The translations under genes were made by a program, and so were the position numbers. The notes below the pieces were generated by a model. The model did not search any database. It worked only from the letters and a program-made list of their open reading frames with translations, and was not told the origin of the DNA. From Amoebophrya sp. A120 (taxonomy: Eukaryota > Sar > Dinophyceae > Syndiniales > Amoebophryaceae), in the NCBI GenBank assembly GCA_905178155.1, contig CAJINV010000007.1, positions 3,924,265-3,988,264 of the forward strand: 64,000 nt of DNA, given 5' to 3'. This document shows positions 34,562 through 44,701 of the stretch, one piece after another (the stretch's first letter is position 1; every line of letters begins with the position of its first letter).

Positions 34562-35321
34562 TACGACTAGGACTACTCGACAAGAATATTTTTAGAGCGG
34601 AACTGGAACTGCAAAGCAAAAGAAACTTTGTTCGCTGCCAGTCTTATATGATTGGGGCCGTTTCGCTGTCGATTTGCTATCTCCCGCCGGTGATTATCAT
34701 GGGGAGATGGCTTTTTTCCTGAAACTGCGTGTAGGAGGAAAGGCAAGAAAGTAAAAAAACCACTTGCACAAGTTTTCTTTTTTCAGTGTTCGAGAGAAGC
34801 AGATGCCTTGAGTAGTACTTACTACAACGATGAAGAGAAAAAAGACGTCGAAGAACTTGCACAGCCTTGAATTTTCTGCTTCTGGACGATGTCGTAGCTT
34901 AAGGTCGTGCAGCTTCCAAATGAGTTACGAACTACTTACACCCACCGTGGAAGATCTTCCGTCTTGGGTGATGGCCTCGAGCTTTTGGGTGAGCCGTGCA
35001 TTGTGAGAAGGGTTTCTCCTCGGAGGACGTCGAGAAGATCGTGGGTACGGCGTACGGGTAAATTACTCTACTACAAGAGGACGGGCCGCACAGTTTATAC
35101 CTAGTAGGAGAGCAACCAGATCATTTGGTGCTGAGTAGAGGAGTTGCTGTTCCTGTGGCGGTGCTTTAGTACTAGCCCCGAGGAAGTGCAGCAATTGCAA
35201 GAATATTGAACTACCACAAGAAGTGAATAAATTTTTATTTTGCGTTCTTGCTCGTAAGCGTAAGAATTTAGCAGCTGTACTAACTTTGACAGAGCTCTCT
35301 GAATTTGAAAAACGAAAAGTC
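34562..35321. other. Intergenic spacer
   Basis: AT-rich spacer of 760 bp between the TM2 gene and the GTPase gene, with no supported coding content. The GTPase 5' leader and promoter presumably lie here but no element could be recognised. Confidence 0.4.
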
Positions 35322-38300
35322 ATGGCCGCTCTGTTCAAGCAATGTTTCAGTGCCCAGGATATGGGATGGACTCCACCATTCACTTAAAAAACATTCAAAA
35401 AACTTGGTTTTAAGTAATAAAGATTAGGTTTGTTTTGCGGCGCATTCCTTCGTCCCGGATTCCGCGACGTGAGCTTGATCCTCCACCGTCACCGTTTTGG
35501 AAGCCGTTATATATGCAGGCTAAATAGCTACTTAGCTTTAAATGAAGATCCCAACTTGAGCTAGATAATGAGGGTGAAACGCAATGCAATTCATCAGGTA
35601 TTGTAATTGAAATTCTTATTAAGTGCGGGAGTTCGTCCGCCCATTTGGAGTCGCTTATCACCGCCACGTACTGCTGTTGGGGCCCCTTGAGGGATTTGCT
35701 GGTATAGAGGTCGCGATAGCGTCGTGCGCCGGCACTTTCTTGAAGAGGAGCATCCGACTACTTTTGGTCTTTGACTCATTTTTGTCCACCATAGCATCGA
35801 GAAGTAGCGAAGTCTGATCATCACCATTCAAATGAGGTATTTTGCAGGTCCCGGATGAGGGTATTTTATACCTCATCCGGAACACGGAAACAGTTTGCGG
35901 AGAGGTGAATTCTATACCTCATCAATAGACCTCATCCAAACCAATGATGTGGTATGCTGAATTTCTACAAAAAATCTGCCATACCATGCGGATTAAGAAA
36001 AGCGCAATACTTTTCGCGAGCATTCCCAGAATTCCTCCTCTTCCACCATTTTCCAGGTATTCTGCCGCCGCTTTGTCCCACAAATTGCCACGGGGCCCCA
36101 GCAGTCCAACAGGCGGGTCATCAGGCAGGTCACAGGTTGGGTGCCGTCAAGGAGGTGGTTGCGGTGGTCCTTGCTACTGTCCTTTATTTCGATGTCTTTT
36201 AGAGGGAAAACTAGCTAGCTCAAATTGGGATCTTCGTTTAAAGCTAGGCACTTCATCATCGATAACAAACCCAGCTCACCTCCCGGCGATGTCGCCGAAA
36301 ACACGACGACCCAGACGTCCAAAACTGCATGGATAACTGCCCTATTTTGCTTCAGAGCCAAGTTTTTTGAATGTTTTTGAAGTGAGTGGTGGAGTCCATC
36401 CCATACAGGATTTTACACAGGTGCTGCTGATCGGGCTTGGTGGCGTGGGGAAGAGCACGCTGATGCAGCGCCTATCAAAACGAAAAATCCCCCCTCCCCA
36501 TATCGAAATGGAAATCTGTGATGCAGGATTTGGGTACACAGATCGGATTTGTCTTGCAGTAAGGCATCGCAGCCAGATCCTCGGCCTAGGTAGGGGCGTA
36601 TAGGTCTAGTTGCTTAGCATTGCAAACGGGTGTCCCCTAGGCGCAACAGCATGCCAAATCGCTTCCATAATGGTGCGGAAGCCTCTGCGCTTGTCTTCTT
36701 GCAAGACAGACGTGATTTGTGACCTCAAATCAGCAACGCAAATTTTCGGAAACACACCATTTCGATATGGGGAGGGGGGATTTTTCCTCAGAATAGCGCC
36801 TGAAGGTGCCCCAGTGGAAGTTGGAGCGCATGGCGAGTACCCTGGCAGTACGGAAATGATGTAGTCAGGTGGGAAGTCGACAAATAATGAATAGGAAGCA
36901 CTGCGCTCTATGATCATTGTTATTGTGATGCATGAAATGCCCATACGATAGTAAAAAGTACCTGCTCGAGCAGTAGTTGGGCCCACCATTTGCAAGCATC
37001 GCATGACAAATTTTCCACACGCTGGGAGGCAATTTGCTATGCTGTTTTCAACAATAGGGACTGCGACTGCTCGTAGGATGTTGCTCCGCAGCAGCAACTG
37101 CGCTGATCGTACTGATAATCTACCTCAGGCGGCTCCTCGGTGAGCCTAGCAGTAGTCGGGGTGCTGCTTGTGTAGCAATCCACGCGTGACACAAGATCAA
37201 CATTGATTTCATTTCGACGATTATTTCACCAATGGCGGTCCCATAGGCAGACCTGCGGCAGTACAAAGTATGGGATGGCTATGGAAGAACAGATGAGCTA
37301 GTTTTTTTGTTGGAGCAAGTCTCGTCTCTGTGATGCAGAAACCAATGGGACGGCTATGGAAGAACAGATACAGATGAGCTAGTTTTTTTGTTGGAGCAAG
37401 TCTCGTCTCTGTGATGCAGAAACTGTGTTGTCGTGCCAGACAACCGTGATAGCCTCTTATCTTTTGATCAGGAATTTTCCGCACCACTAGCGGTGCTTGA
37501 CAAGAATTTTTCTCTGTCATGCGTCGATGCAGTTTTGTGATGCTTTTTTTGTTTTTTCTATTTTTAGTTCGCGAGAGTTACTTACACCGACGCAGGAGTG
37601 CTAGCTTTTCCCTTCATAATCGCGCGGGCGAGGCGGAGGAAGACCAGAAAACGGCGGATGCAGCTAAGTGGGGCCGACCGATAGAGTACACGTCGTTTAC
37701 GGGGAGTGCGAAACGCGCCGCGTTGCAAGAGCCGGGCTACAATTATCCTGTGCAAAAACGGATGCAGCGTACCAGTAACCCCACGACTCCAGAGCAGATT
37801 TACTTTTACCTCCATGCGTCTGCATGCTCAGAATGCCTCTCATGCACAGCTCCAGCAACTACATCAGGATCAGGTTCAGGAGCATTTTCTAACGGTATCT
37901 ATATATGGGTGGGATCATTTTGTCATGCTCATGCTCACGAGGCAGCACCAGCATTTTTCGAGTCGTGAGGGAGGATCTCTCGCTAAGAAGTAAAGCGACT
38001 ACCCTGGACAAGGCACTTGCTGATGCGCAAGAGGTAAAACGTGTCGTCTTGACTAGTGCTACTGGGTCGTGGGCAATGCTGCGAGTGCCACGTGTTTACT
38101 CAGGATAACACTTACGAAGTGTTCAATGACTTCGGGCTCTGGGACATACCTTCCATCGTGTCCGACATGCTACCAGTATGACAGTGCACAAGAATCAAGA
38201 ACTATTCCCCTGCATGCTCATGCAGCTCCTCATTTGATTTGGTAGGGCATGTTTAGCAACAGAAACGACGCCATGATAATGGTTTCTGCATGACAGGCCA

Positions 38301-40645
38301 ACACGTAGACTACTGTTCTGTTTGAGCCAGGACAATTCGTGTTACGAATTCTTCCTTTTTTCCCTACCTGAAGTTGTCACTAGAAAGATGGCGCAGTTTT
38401 AGATTCTATCCAGCGCAGCTCGGATTTCTTTGGACTTCTGCACGACCCATGTAGGCGGGACAAGGGCGCCGTGGCGTTGTAGTTCTTTTCTTGTGCAATG
38501 TTATAACAAAATCTGTGGGCGCTTTTCTACCGCGCAGTGAAGTATCACGCAGTCTTCTACGTGATTTCTTCGAGTGACGCGGACAGACTGGAACTGTGTA
38601 AGAAACACATCTTCTCTATCATCCAGAAATGATCTGGGAGGGCATAGTAATTTGTAAATACGTAGAGCGAATCCATGCATGGGCAGACGAAGATCTCTCA
38701 AGGGGCTCGCCCATAGCAGGCTGTCGCTTGAGAGATGCCGCGGCACAGATTAGTACTTTTGTGTATTTATTTTAGCGCCCTGCCAGCTTTTTTCTGACTC
38801 ATATTCTCCCTGCTCTACGAGGAGGAGCTTCGGGAGGCGCCGTATCCTCTGCAAAAGTGTTGTAATCGTTGTACTAATTGCAGCACAGCGTAGCAGAGCA
38901 TGGTCTGGTTTTCATTTTCTAACTTTTTCATCATTACAAATTCCATTCTTTCTTCTGAAAAATTGCAAAAATGCAATTTTTTTCCGATAGTAAGTACGAT
39001 GTTTTTGCAAAAATGCATACGCTGTTAGTAATCCTGATCAACAGTCGCAAGGAGAATCCGTATGATGTTTCTCGGGTATGGATGTGTCAGGATTGAAATC
39101 GACAAAGTTGAAATAAACTCTAATGCATAAAATGGATGAAAGTTGTGGCTCAGTTTGTAAGTGGCGCGTGACAAATTTTGGTAGAACCGAAATCCAGTCT
39201 GTCATGCTGTTTGGGTAAGGAGGGCGCCTTCTGTCATGCTACTTTAGCAGCTCAGTTTCTACCCCTTAACAGGCTTAGTTACAATCTGCCTCACTTGCCT
39301 ACTCTACAAGACAGGCACTTTGATGAGGACTGCATTTTATTACGCAGTGGAAAATCTTCCACTGGCCCCGTTTTTCCACAAATTGACAAAAAAAAAAGTC
39401 AACGCGAGTCCTCCGGTGGTTGCTGATGTTCTGCGTCCGCTTCATTTACTCCGAGAGCTTCTCCTGGCCACACATCGGCGCTCTATGATATGTCGCGCAA
39501 ACTCTGAGCCAGCTAGTGGCGCGCGGCGCCATTTTTGGGGCGCCTTGTCCGAGGGCCCCGAGGCCTTTTCCCGATCGCGCGCGCCCCTTAGCCTCGCACG
39601 GGGCGCGCAAAAAAGGACTTGGCCAGGCCTCGCGTTCTTGGCAGGGCTGGTCGCCGGCGACCCCGGAGACCTCTGCTGGACACTCACGAGAAAATCGCGC
39701 GAATTTGACCCGGTTCGGGACGGCCAAAAACGCAACAAAATCGGCCGACTCAGGTCCTTATTCCAAAACATCCACAAGACGCGAAAAATTTCGCGAGACC
39801 CCTGGGGGAGACTAACCAGGCGAGGGCGCGGCGGCCCCTCTCGGTTGTTCGCTTTCGCCGCCTAAGGCGCCGACCCCTGGCGCGCCGAAGTGCCGCGCGC
39901 CGGCTTGGGGCTTCCCGGATGTGGCAAATTGTTGAGCCCGCCGCGCGTCCCGGGCCGCCCGGAGCGCGCGCCCCCTTAAGCATGTCGCCCGGCGGCACTT
40001 TTGCGCCCCCGAGGCCGCGAGATGGAGATCAGCTTGGAATGCCGGAACCGAATGCCGCCAAGGGAGTTCCCCACTATGCGACACATATTTCAAAAAAAAA
40101 ATTGCACTTTGTGGAAAAGCGGGGCCAGTGGACACTTTTCTCTAACGTATTTATGCATGACAGGCTATATTTCAACTTTGACGCTTTCGTCAAACCTGAC
40201 GCTTCCATATCGGGACGCTTTTTATTACGAGCTCGAGTTGTACAAGCTCCCGCCGAACCGCGTGCAGAAATTCGCTTTCGATTTTTCCGCGATCAAGGGC
40301 CCGCGGGATCCGAACATAACGCAAGTCTTGGACTTCGTGCGAAATAAGGACAAGTATGGACGAGAAAAAAGAAGCGCCATTCCATTCTTGGCATCACACT
40401 TGCTACAATTCACTTGGACTTGGAGCATTCGGATTGTTGTATACTTGCATGAAGGAATTCGAGTTGAAAGTTTTTGTTTTCGTGCATGGGTGCATAAGTA
40501 TGCATTTTTGTTCTTTTGCTATGTGGAAAAAATGCCCAAAAGCAAAACTGATTGCTGCGATGCTCGAGATGTAGTTGTTGCTTTTTTCTTGCATAGCAAA
40601 TACCCAAGTGTCAATACGCTGGTGGCGGACCTAGAAAAAAAATAA
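35322..40645 (+). CDS. ARF-like small GTPase with degenerate nucleotide-binding motifs
   Basis: Read across nine or more introner elements, it begins MAALFKQCFSAQDFTQ and continues QVLLIGLGGVGKSTLMQRLK, an intact P-loop (G1). There is no Gly at position 2, so no N-myristoylation site. An Arl-atypical insert of about 50 residues (SASFSLHNRAGEAEEDQK, ALQEPGYN) precedes FNDFGLWDIPSIVSDMLP, the G3 region, where DxxG is replaced by DIPS. ALFYRAVKYHAVFYVISSSD and RLELCKKHIFSLLYEEELRE follow the ARF fold. Then APLVILINSRKENPYDVSR replaces the NKxD motif with NSRK. KFAFDFSAIKGP keeps the G5 SAxxG. The C-terminus VLDFVRNKDKYPSVNTLVAD ends at 40645. It probably acts in membrane traffic or cilia, but altered G3/G4 make classical GTP switching uncertain. 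The exons between 37269 and 37590 and at 38409-38530 are unsure. Confidence 0.78.
35360..36405. mobile_element. Introner element I, 1.05-kb fold-back
   Basis: Long inverted ends of about 50 bp (starts TATGGGATGGACTCCACCA, ends GGTGGAGTCCATCCCATA). Inner arms also pair, for example around 35538-35569 with 36210-36243, making a large imperfect palindrome. Perfect direct repeat CAGGA at 35355-35359 and 36406-36410. It splits codon 13 of the GTPase; excision gives CFSAQDFTQVLL. Confidence 0.9.
36473..36795. mobile_element. Introner element G1
   Basis: Inverted ends include AATCCCCCCTCCCCATATCG and CGATATGGGGAGGGGGGATT. Perfect direct repeat GCGCC at 36468-36472 and 36796-36800. It lies right after the P-loop; excision gives STLMQRLKVPQWK. 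Nearly identical to G2 at 47878. Confidence 0.93.
36849..37245. mobile_element. Introner element E4
   Basis: Starts TACGGAAATGATGTAGTCAG and ends CACCAATGGCGGTCCCATA, a diverged family E pair. Perfect direct repeat GGCAG at 36844-36848 and 37246-37250. Excision joins ERMASTLA to DLRQYK. Confidence 0.82.
37270..37423. repeat. 76-bp tandem duplication within a GTPase intron
   Basis: Two near-identical copies sharing CTATGGAAGAACAG, then GATGAGCTAGTTTTTTTG, then AAGTCTCGTCTCTGTGATGC. The second copy has a 6-bp insertion (ATACAG). It lies in the intron that starts with TATGGGATGG at 37269, whose right end I could not fix. Confidence 0.85.
37744..38107. mobile_element. Introner element J2
   Basis: Starts TATCCTGTGCAAAAACG and ends CGTGTTTACTCAGGATA. 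Flanks ACAAT and ACACT, 4 of 5. Excision joins ALQEPGYN to YEVFNDFGLWDI in the GTPase gene. Confidence 0.85.
38177..38408. mobile_element. Probable introner element A6, right end degraded
   Basis: The left end is family A (TATGACAGTGCACAAGAATC) but no matching right end is visible. ACCAG (38172-38176) and TCCAG (38409-38413) may be the flanking repeat. The frame after excision is ambiguous, so the boundary is provisional. Confidence 0.5.
38617..38802. mobile_element. Introner element K
   Basis: Starts TATCATCCAGAAATGATCTG, ends TTTTTTCTGACTCATA. Perfect direct repeat TTCTC at 38612-38616 and 38803-38807. Excision gives KKHIFSLLYEEELREAP, which fits the ARF-family helix well. Confidence 0.82.
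38843..39019. mobile_element. Introner element C7
   Basis: Starts TATCCTCTGCAAAAGTGTTG and ends TTTTTGCAAAAATGCATA. Flanks CGCCG and CGCTG, 4 of 5. Excision joins EELREAP to LVILINSRKEN at the G4 strand. Confidence 0.87.
39077..40209. mobile_element. Introner element E5, 1.13 kb with GC-rich cargo
   Basis: Ends match family E: TATGGATGTGTCAGGATTGA and AACCTGACGCTTCCATA. Perfect direct repeat TCGGG at 39072-39076 and 40210-40214. The middle (about 39480-40060) is far richer in G+C than the ends, unlike other family E copies of about 250-400 bp, so it looks like an insertion within the element. Excision joins ENPYDVSR to DAFYYELELYK. Confidence 0.9.
40355..40595. mobile_element. Introner element M, stop-free and frame-neutral
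   Basis: Starts TATGGACGAGAAAAAAGAAG, ends TTTTTTCTTGCATA. Flanks ACAAG and GCAAA match weakly. It can be read as GT-AG (40354-40596). The stretch is a multiple of three and has no stop in the GTPase frame, so retention would add about 82 residues before YPSVNTLVADLEKK. Confidence 0.65.
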
Positions 40646-40734
40646 TATAGTGTTTGCTTGGAGGGGTTTCACTTTGCTTGCGACAAGCCTAACCTCGTTA
40701 TTGCTTTGTTCTCAACTAATTTTCTTCTTCCATC

Positions 40735-43700
40735 ATGCTTGATGATGAGTCTCCGGCTTCGGGCTCATTCCAAAAAACGGAAATCCATGCCAAAAACGTA
40801 GGCACTCACGAAGATGAGGTGAGCACACTGTAGTGCTGAGCTGCTCCGCGCTAGTGCTAGATGAGGCTTGCTCTTGCGTCACTCGTGATAGTTCATAGTG
40901 CATTCTTGATGCAAAGGTTCTTGTTTCTGGTTTTTGTTTTGTGTTGTCATGATGGACTTTTGGGCTTGTGTTCCGTGTCGGGTGAGTTGTATTGTAAGGC
41001 TCGAAGACTTCAACGCTGACTTGAATTGCAGTGACCTTTTTCTACCACAAGCACGCCGCACTAAGAAAGTATTCAGCTGCACAGCTAAATATACAACAGA
41101 ATGGCTTGATATTTGAAACACGACAACCGCGATTTGAACTGTGCTTTCCTATGTTAAGCGGCCTAATTGCGCTTAATTTTTCAGTATGGCACCGTGTAAC
41201 TGGCTACTTGAAAGAACAAAATAATAGTGTGACGACCAGATATGACTAAGAGGAAGGTGACAAAAACAAAAAATCAGATCGAGATCGTCGAGCAAAATCA
41301 TGTGAAAGAGTGAATCGAAGTAGACTCTTGCATTTGTCTATAGTGGCATCCTGTTTCTTTTTATGACTTCGCCAGCATTAGCATACATAGCATATTATCT
41401 AATGATGGTCGCACCACTCTTCATCAGCGAACTAAGTCTTTGTGTTGTGAAAGATTTGTGAATTAACTTTTCCAAGAGGCGCCGCTGGGTGCTTATTTTA
41501 TTTGCTTTTTTGCGTGATTCAGATTCACCTGTGCTTTAACTTGACAAAATTCTCACGAGTTGTACTGGCTAGAGCTAGGAGTCCTTGGACGGAGGACTAG
41601 GACAGCAAGACGAAGAACGGAACAAGTTGTATTGTTCCTATTCCTTTGTAAAATTGCAGTAGACGAGCCGATCTCGGCTGCTCTTACTATACCTATTGTC
41701 GTGCCCGTGCACCAGTAGAAACATAAGACGAATTACCTATAAAGTTTTGCGATAGTACCACTACCATCAATTGATGCTGGGTCACCAACTAGTTTCTTCT
41801 TTCTAATAGCAATAAATTAAGGCTTCGAGTTCGATCACGACAAGTTGTATTAGTAGGAGAATGTCTATCAGCAGAGCAAAGCGAACAAATATTTTTAAGT
41901 ATCAAAACGAAGCAGTAGTTGCGCAGTGAATTCATCTCCTCCGTAGTTTCTGATTCTGTGCGCAGCAGCATGTTGACAGAGTTCCGAGGAGCATATCACC
42001 TCCCGCACAGCAAGATGATGACGTCCTCACGAGAGAGTTTTTGAAGACCCAGCCGTCTACGACTGTGAGGGGCTACTTGTAAATGTATTTACAAGTGGGA
42101 CACAAGAAGCGGGAGGAAGCTGCGTCAGCACGATAAGCTCCTCGCGTTGGAGGTCAACTTGGACGGCGACGGTCATCCGTCTTTTCGCGGGCCCAGCCAA
42201 GTAAGTAGAACGCAATCACCCGCAACAGGTGGAGCCAGCAACTTCGCCGCACAAGAACTCCTCCTGGCTGGTATTTGGGTGGTGGACATAAAAAAAAACA
42301 GAGCTACAAGGTGCAAAGCCAGAAGATGTTGAACTGAGACAGAATTCGAATTGCGCCGCGTCGTGCACGTACTGCTCATCACTCATCTCGACGAGGAAGA
42401 GCGGGAGCAACTACAGCGGAAAAAAAAATACTTTTGAATTGTAGTCGCAACTTCTACAGCCGTCGTGCTGTCAGGCTTCTAGGTTCGTGAGTTCTTGCGC
42501 TGGGAGACCCAAGTTGGAGGTTGGACCCTCCACCTTCAGCGTCAGTGAAGAACGCCACACGAGGTGGACCTCCTCCGGGAAAATAAAAGAGCTCATCTTG
42601 CACTACACGGCGCCCTCTTTCAGTGCGGCTTGCTTCTGGCCTGTGCTCCTGTGCAAATAAATCTACCGCCAGAGGAGCCGTCGCGGTTGTCATCATCTAC
42701 TTCGCTCAGCACAGCCAAATCGGCGGCATTCGTCCAAGGCCTAGAAAATATTCGCTGCGCTGTTCTCTCGTCGAGGATCCAATCTGCTGCTTGTACCTGC
42801 TGTTGCAGAACACCAGCGTGAACAACATCAAGAAGCCTGAACGGAAGAAGAAGGGAGAGCAACAAACTACATACCGGCATTTGGTTATATAATTTTTCGC
42901 GCGGACATCATAATGCAAAGCATCCACAAGAACAGGCTCGTGCAGCAGCGGCCTTGCGCGTCTTCGTGACTAGTAGTACATACCAGCTCTCGACGTCCTG
43001 ATCTCGTTACCTCCTTCTTACCCCGTTCATCGAGAAGAAGACAGTAGGTCAGGACCAGTAAATTAGTGGCAGCTGCGTTCTTCTTCCGGAGTCCGCAGCA
43101 CAGTCCTCGGCACGCACCTTCTTCACGACCTTGGTTGGTCTTGGCATCTCCGAGAAGCCCGGCCTAGCCTTGTGTCGAACGCGAACCACGAGCAGTACTA
43201 GGCACTACAAAAAAACGGTGAGCTTGCCAAGAGCCATGCCGGCGACGACCCTATCATACTTTTCCAAAAATATTACCAGAGCTACATCACACAGAACAAG
43301 AACCTGCTCTAGCTCTACCTCCACCGCATCGCAGCTCTCGTGCGCAATAGAGCAAACCACGCCTAATTGCGAAAAAGTAGATCCAGCTGTTTTTAGGGGC
43401 CGAAACGTCAATACAGTAGTCACAGCACAACTACCTGTGAAGACGGAAGCAGTAGCAGTGATTTTGAACAAGGCAGCAGCACGAGGACATCACCTTCAGA
43501 GGAGCTACAACCGGCAAGGACAAAACCGGCTAAGGAGGAGGAACCAACTCGCTGTGACTGGAAAAACAACAACCAGCAGGCCGAGAACTACAGGAAGTAG
43601 AGCTGCTGGAACACTGGGAACAAGAAAAGCTGCAAGAAGCAGAATTTTCCTCTCGTCCACCTCGGTAGGAACTCAAAAGCAAAAGTTCGTTTCAGACAGT

Positions 43701-44149
43701 ATCAACAACTGGTTGAGCGAGCAGCTTGTTTGCTACAAGTGGTGGCTGTACAGCAGTTCCTCATCTTGCGACGCTAGTTCTTGTCGTACTCTGAGTTCTT
43801 GTTTTTGTTCTCCACGCCCTGGCGACCGCGACCAGCAGCACACAGCATCCACTACATTGTTGTCCCCCGCAAGAACGACGAAGAGCCATCACCTTGTCCT
43901 CGTCACCCCCTACTCTTCATCATCAGTTTGACAACCACGACTAGTATCGAGCAACCTCTTCCTGAATGTCAATAACAGCCAGCTCTGCGTTGATTTCAGG
44001 AACCAGTGGCGGCAAGATGAACGTGCTCAACGGCATCTTGACCGACTTGTACATGGTCTTTCTCCTCCTCGCCATATGGGAGCTCATCTTCGGCCATGAC
44101 TTGCTCTTCCAGCCCGCGCGGGTCGCACTCGTCGCCATCACTGTGGTAT
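40735..44149 (+). CDS. Poorly resolved gene or genes of unknown function
   Basis: A plausible first exon at 40735-40818 reads MLDDESPASGSFQKTEIHAK and NVGTHEDE. A GTGA repeat on both sides of the next intron lets it join VTFFYHKHAALRKYSAAQL near 41030. Around 41990-42200 two short exon-like stretches appear (LTREFLKTQPSTTVRGYL and LLALEVNLDGDGHPSF, ending at a canonical GTAAGT). At 43999-44148 an exon after TGATTTCAG reads GGKMNVLNGILTDLYMVFLL then LAIWELIFGHDLLFQPARVA, a likely membrane helix, followed by GTATCAAG. Between 41250 and 41940 and in 42430-43950 I see nothing certain. The last exon might belong to the phosphatase gene downstream. No family recognised. Confidence 0.3.
42063..42104. 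repeat. Small perfect palindrome
   Basis: CTTGTAAAT GT ATTTACAAG near 42076-42095, at a point where two coding-looking frames meet (GYL before, WDTRSGRKLRQHDK after). It may mark a tiny intron or a footprint; unresolved. Confidence 0.45.
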
Positions 44150-44701
44150 CAAGTAACGTACTGCTTCAAAAGATGCAAAGAGCCTTTGTGGCATCTGATG
44201 GAAATAAACGCTGTGGTAGGGAATTGTGCGTGACATCAAGTCCAGAAGCGTTGATGTAAGTAGCTTCACCTTCATCATGTGCGGCAAATTATGCGTCAGC
44301 TTTGTTTTCCATATCGATATCAGGTACTCCTGTTTGCGATTCCCTATCGCAGCTTGACAAGTAGCTCAACAGAAAACGCCGGCGCTGTGCAGAGTATGTG
44401 TGCGAATTTTTGAGTCATGGGTGGTCATTGTGATTCGGCGTGCAGCTAGATAATTGCAACAGCGTGGTCGTGTGGCATGTTGATAGCCATAGTCTCATTT
44501 CGCCATGAGTAGAGAGGACGAGGCAACAAGAAAGTGAACAAGGAAGACGTCAGAATTCGGTTCAAGTTACGGCCAAAATGTTGAAAATAGAATTGGTCCG
44601 CACGTGTTGATGTACTAGTTGTACCAAAACTAGCATCGGGACACAGAGTTTTTAGCTGCGCGCCGCAAGAACTTTTTGCCCTAATGTCTCAACTTTCAGC
44701 C

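Noticed and set aside
39320-39865. A 181-codon frame inside element E5
   Set aside because: It lies wholly within the spliced element and its GC-rich cargo, with no recognisable domain.
43131-43931. A 266-codon Ser/Thr/Arg-rich frame
   Set aside because: Composition is low complexity, other frames look equally plausible over parts of it, and no homology is visible. It is covered only by the unresolved gene entry.
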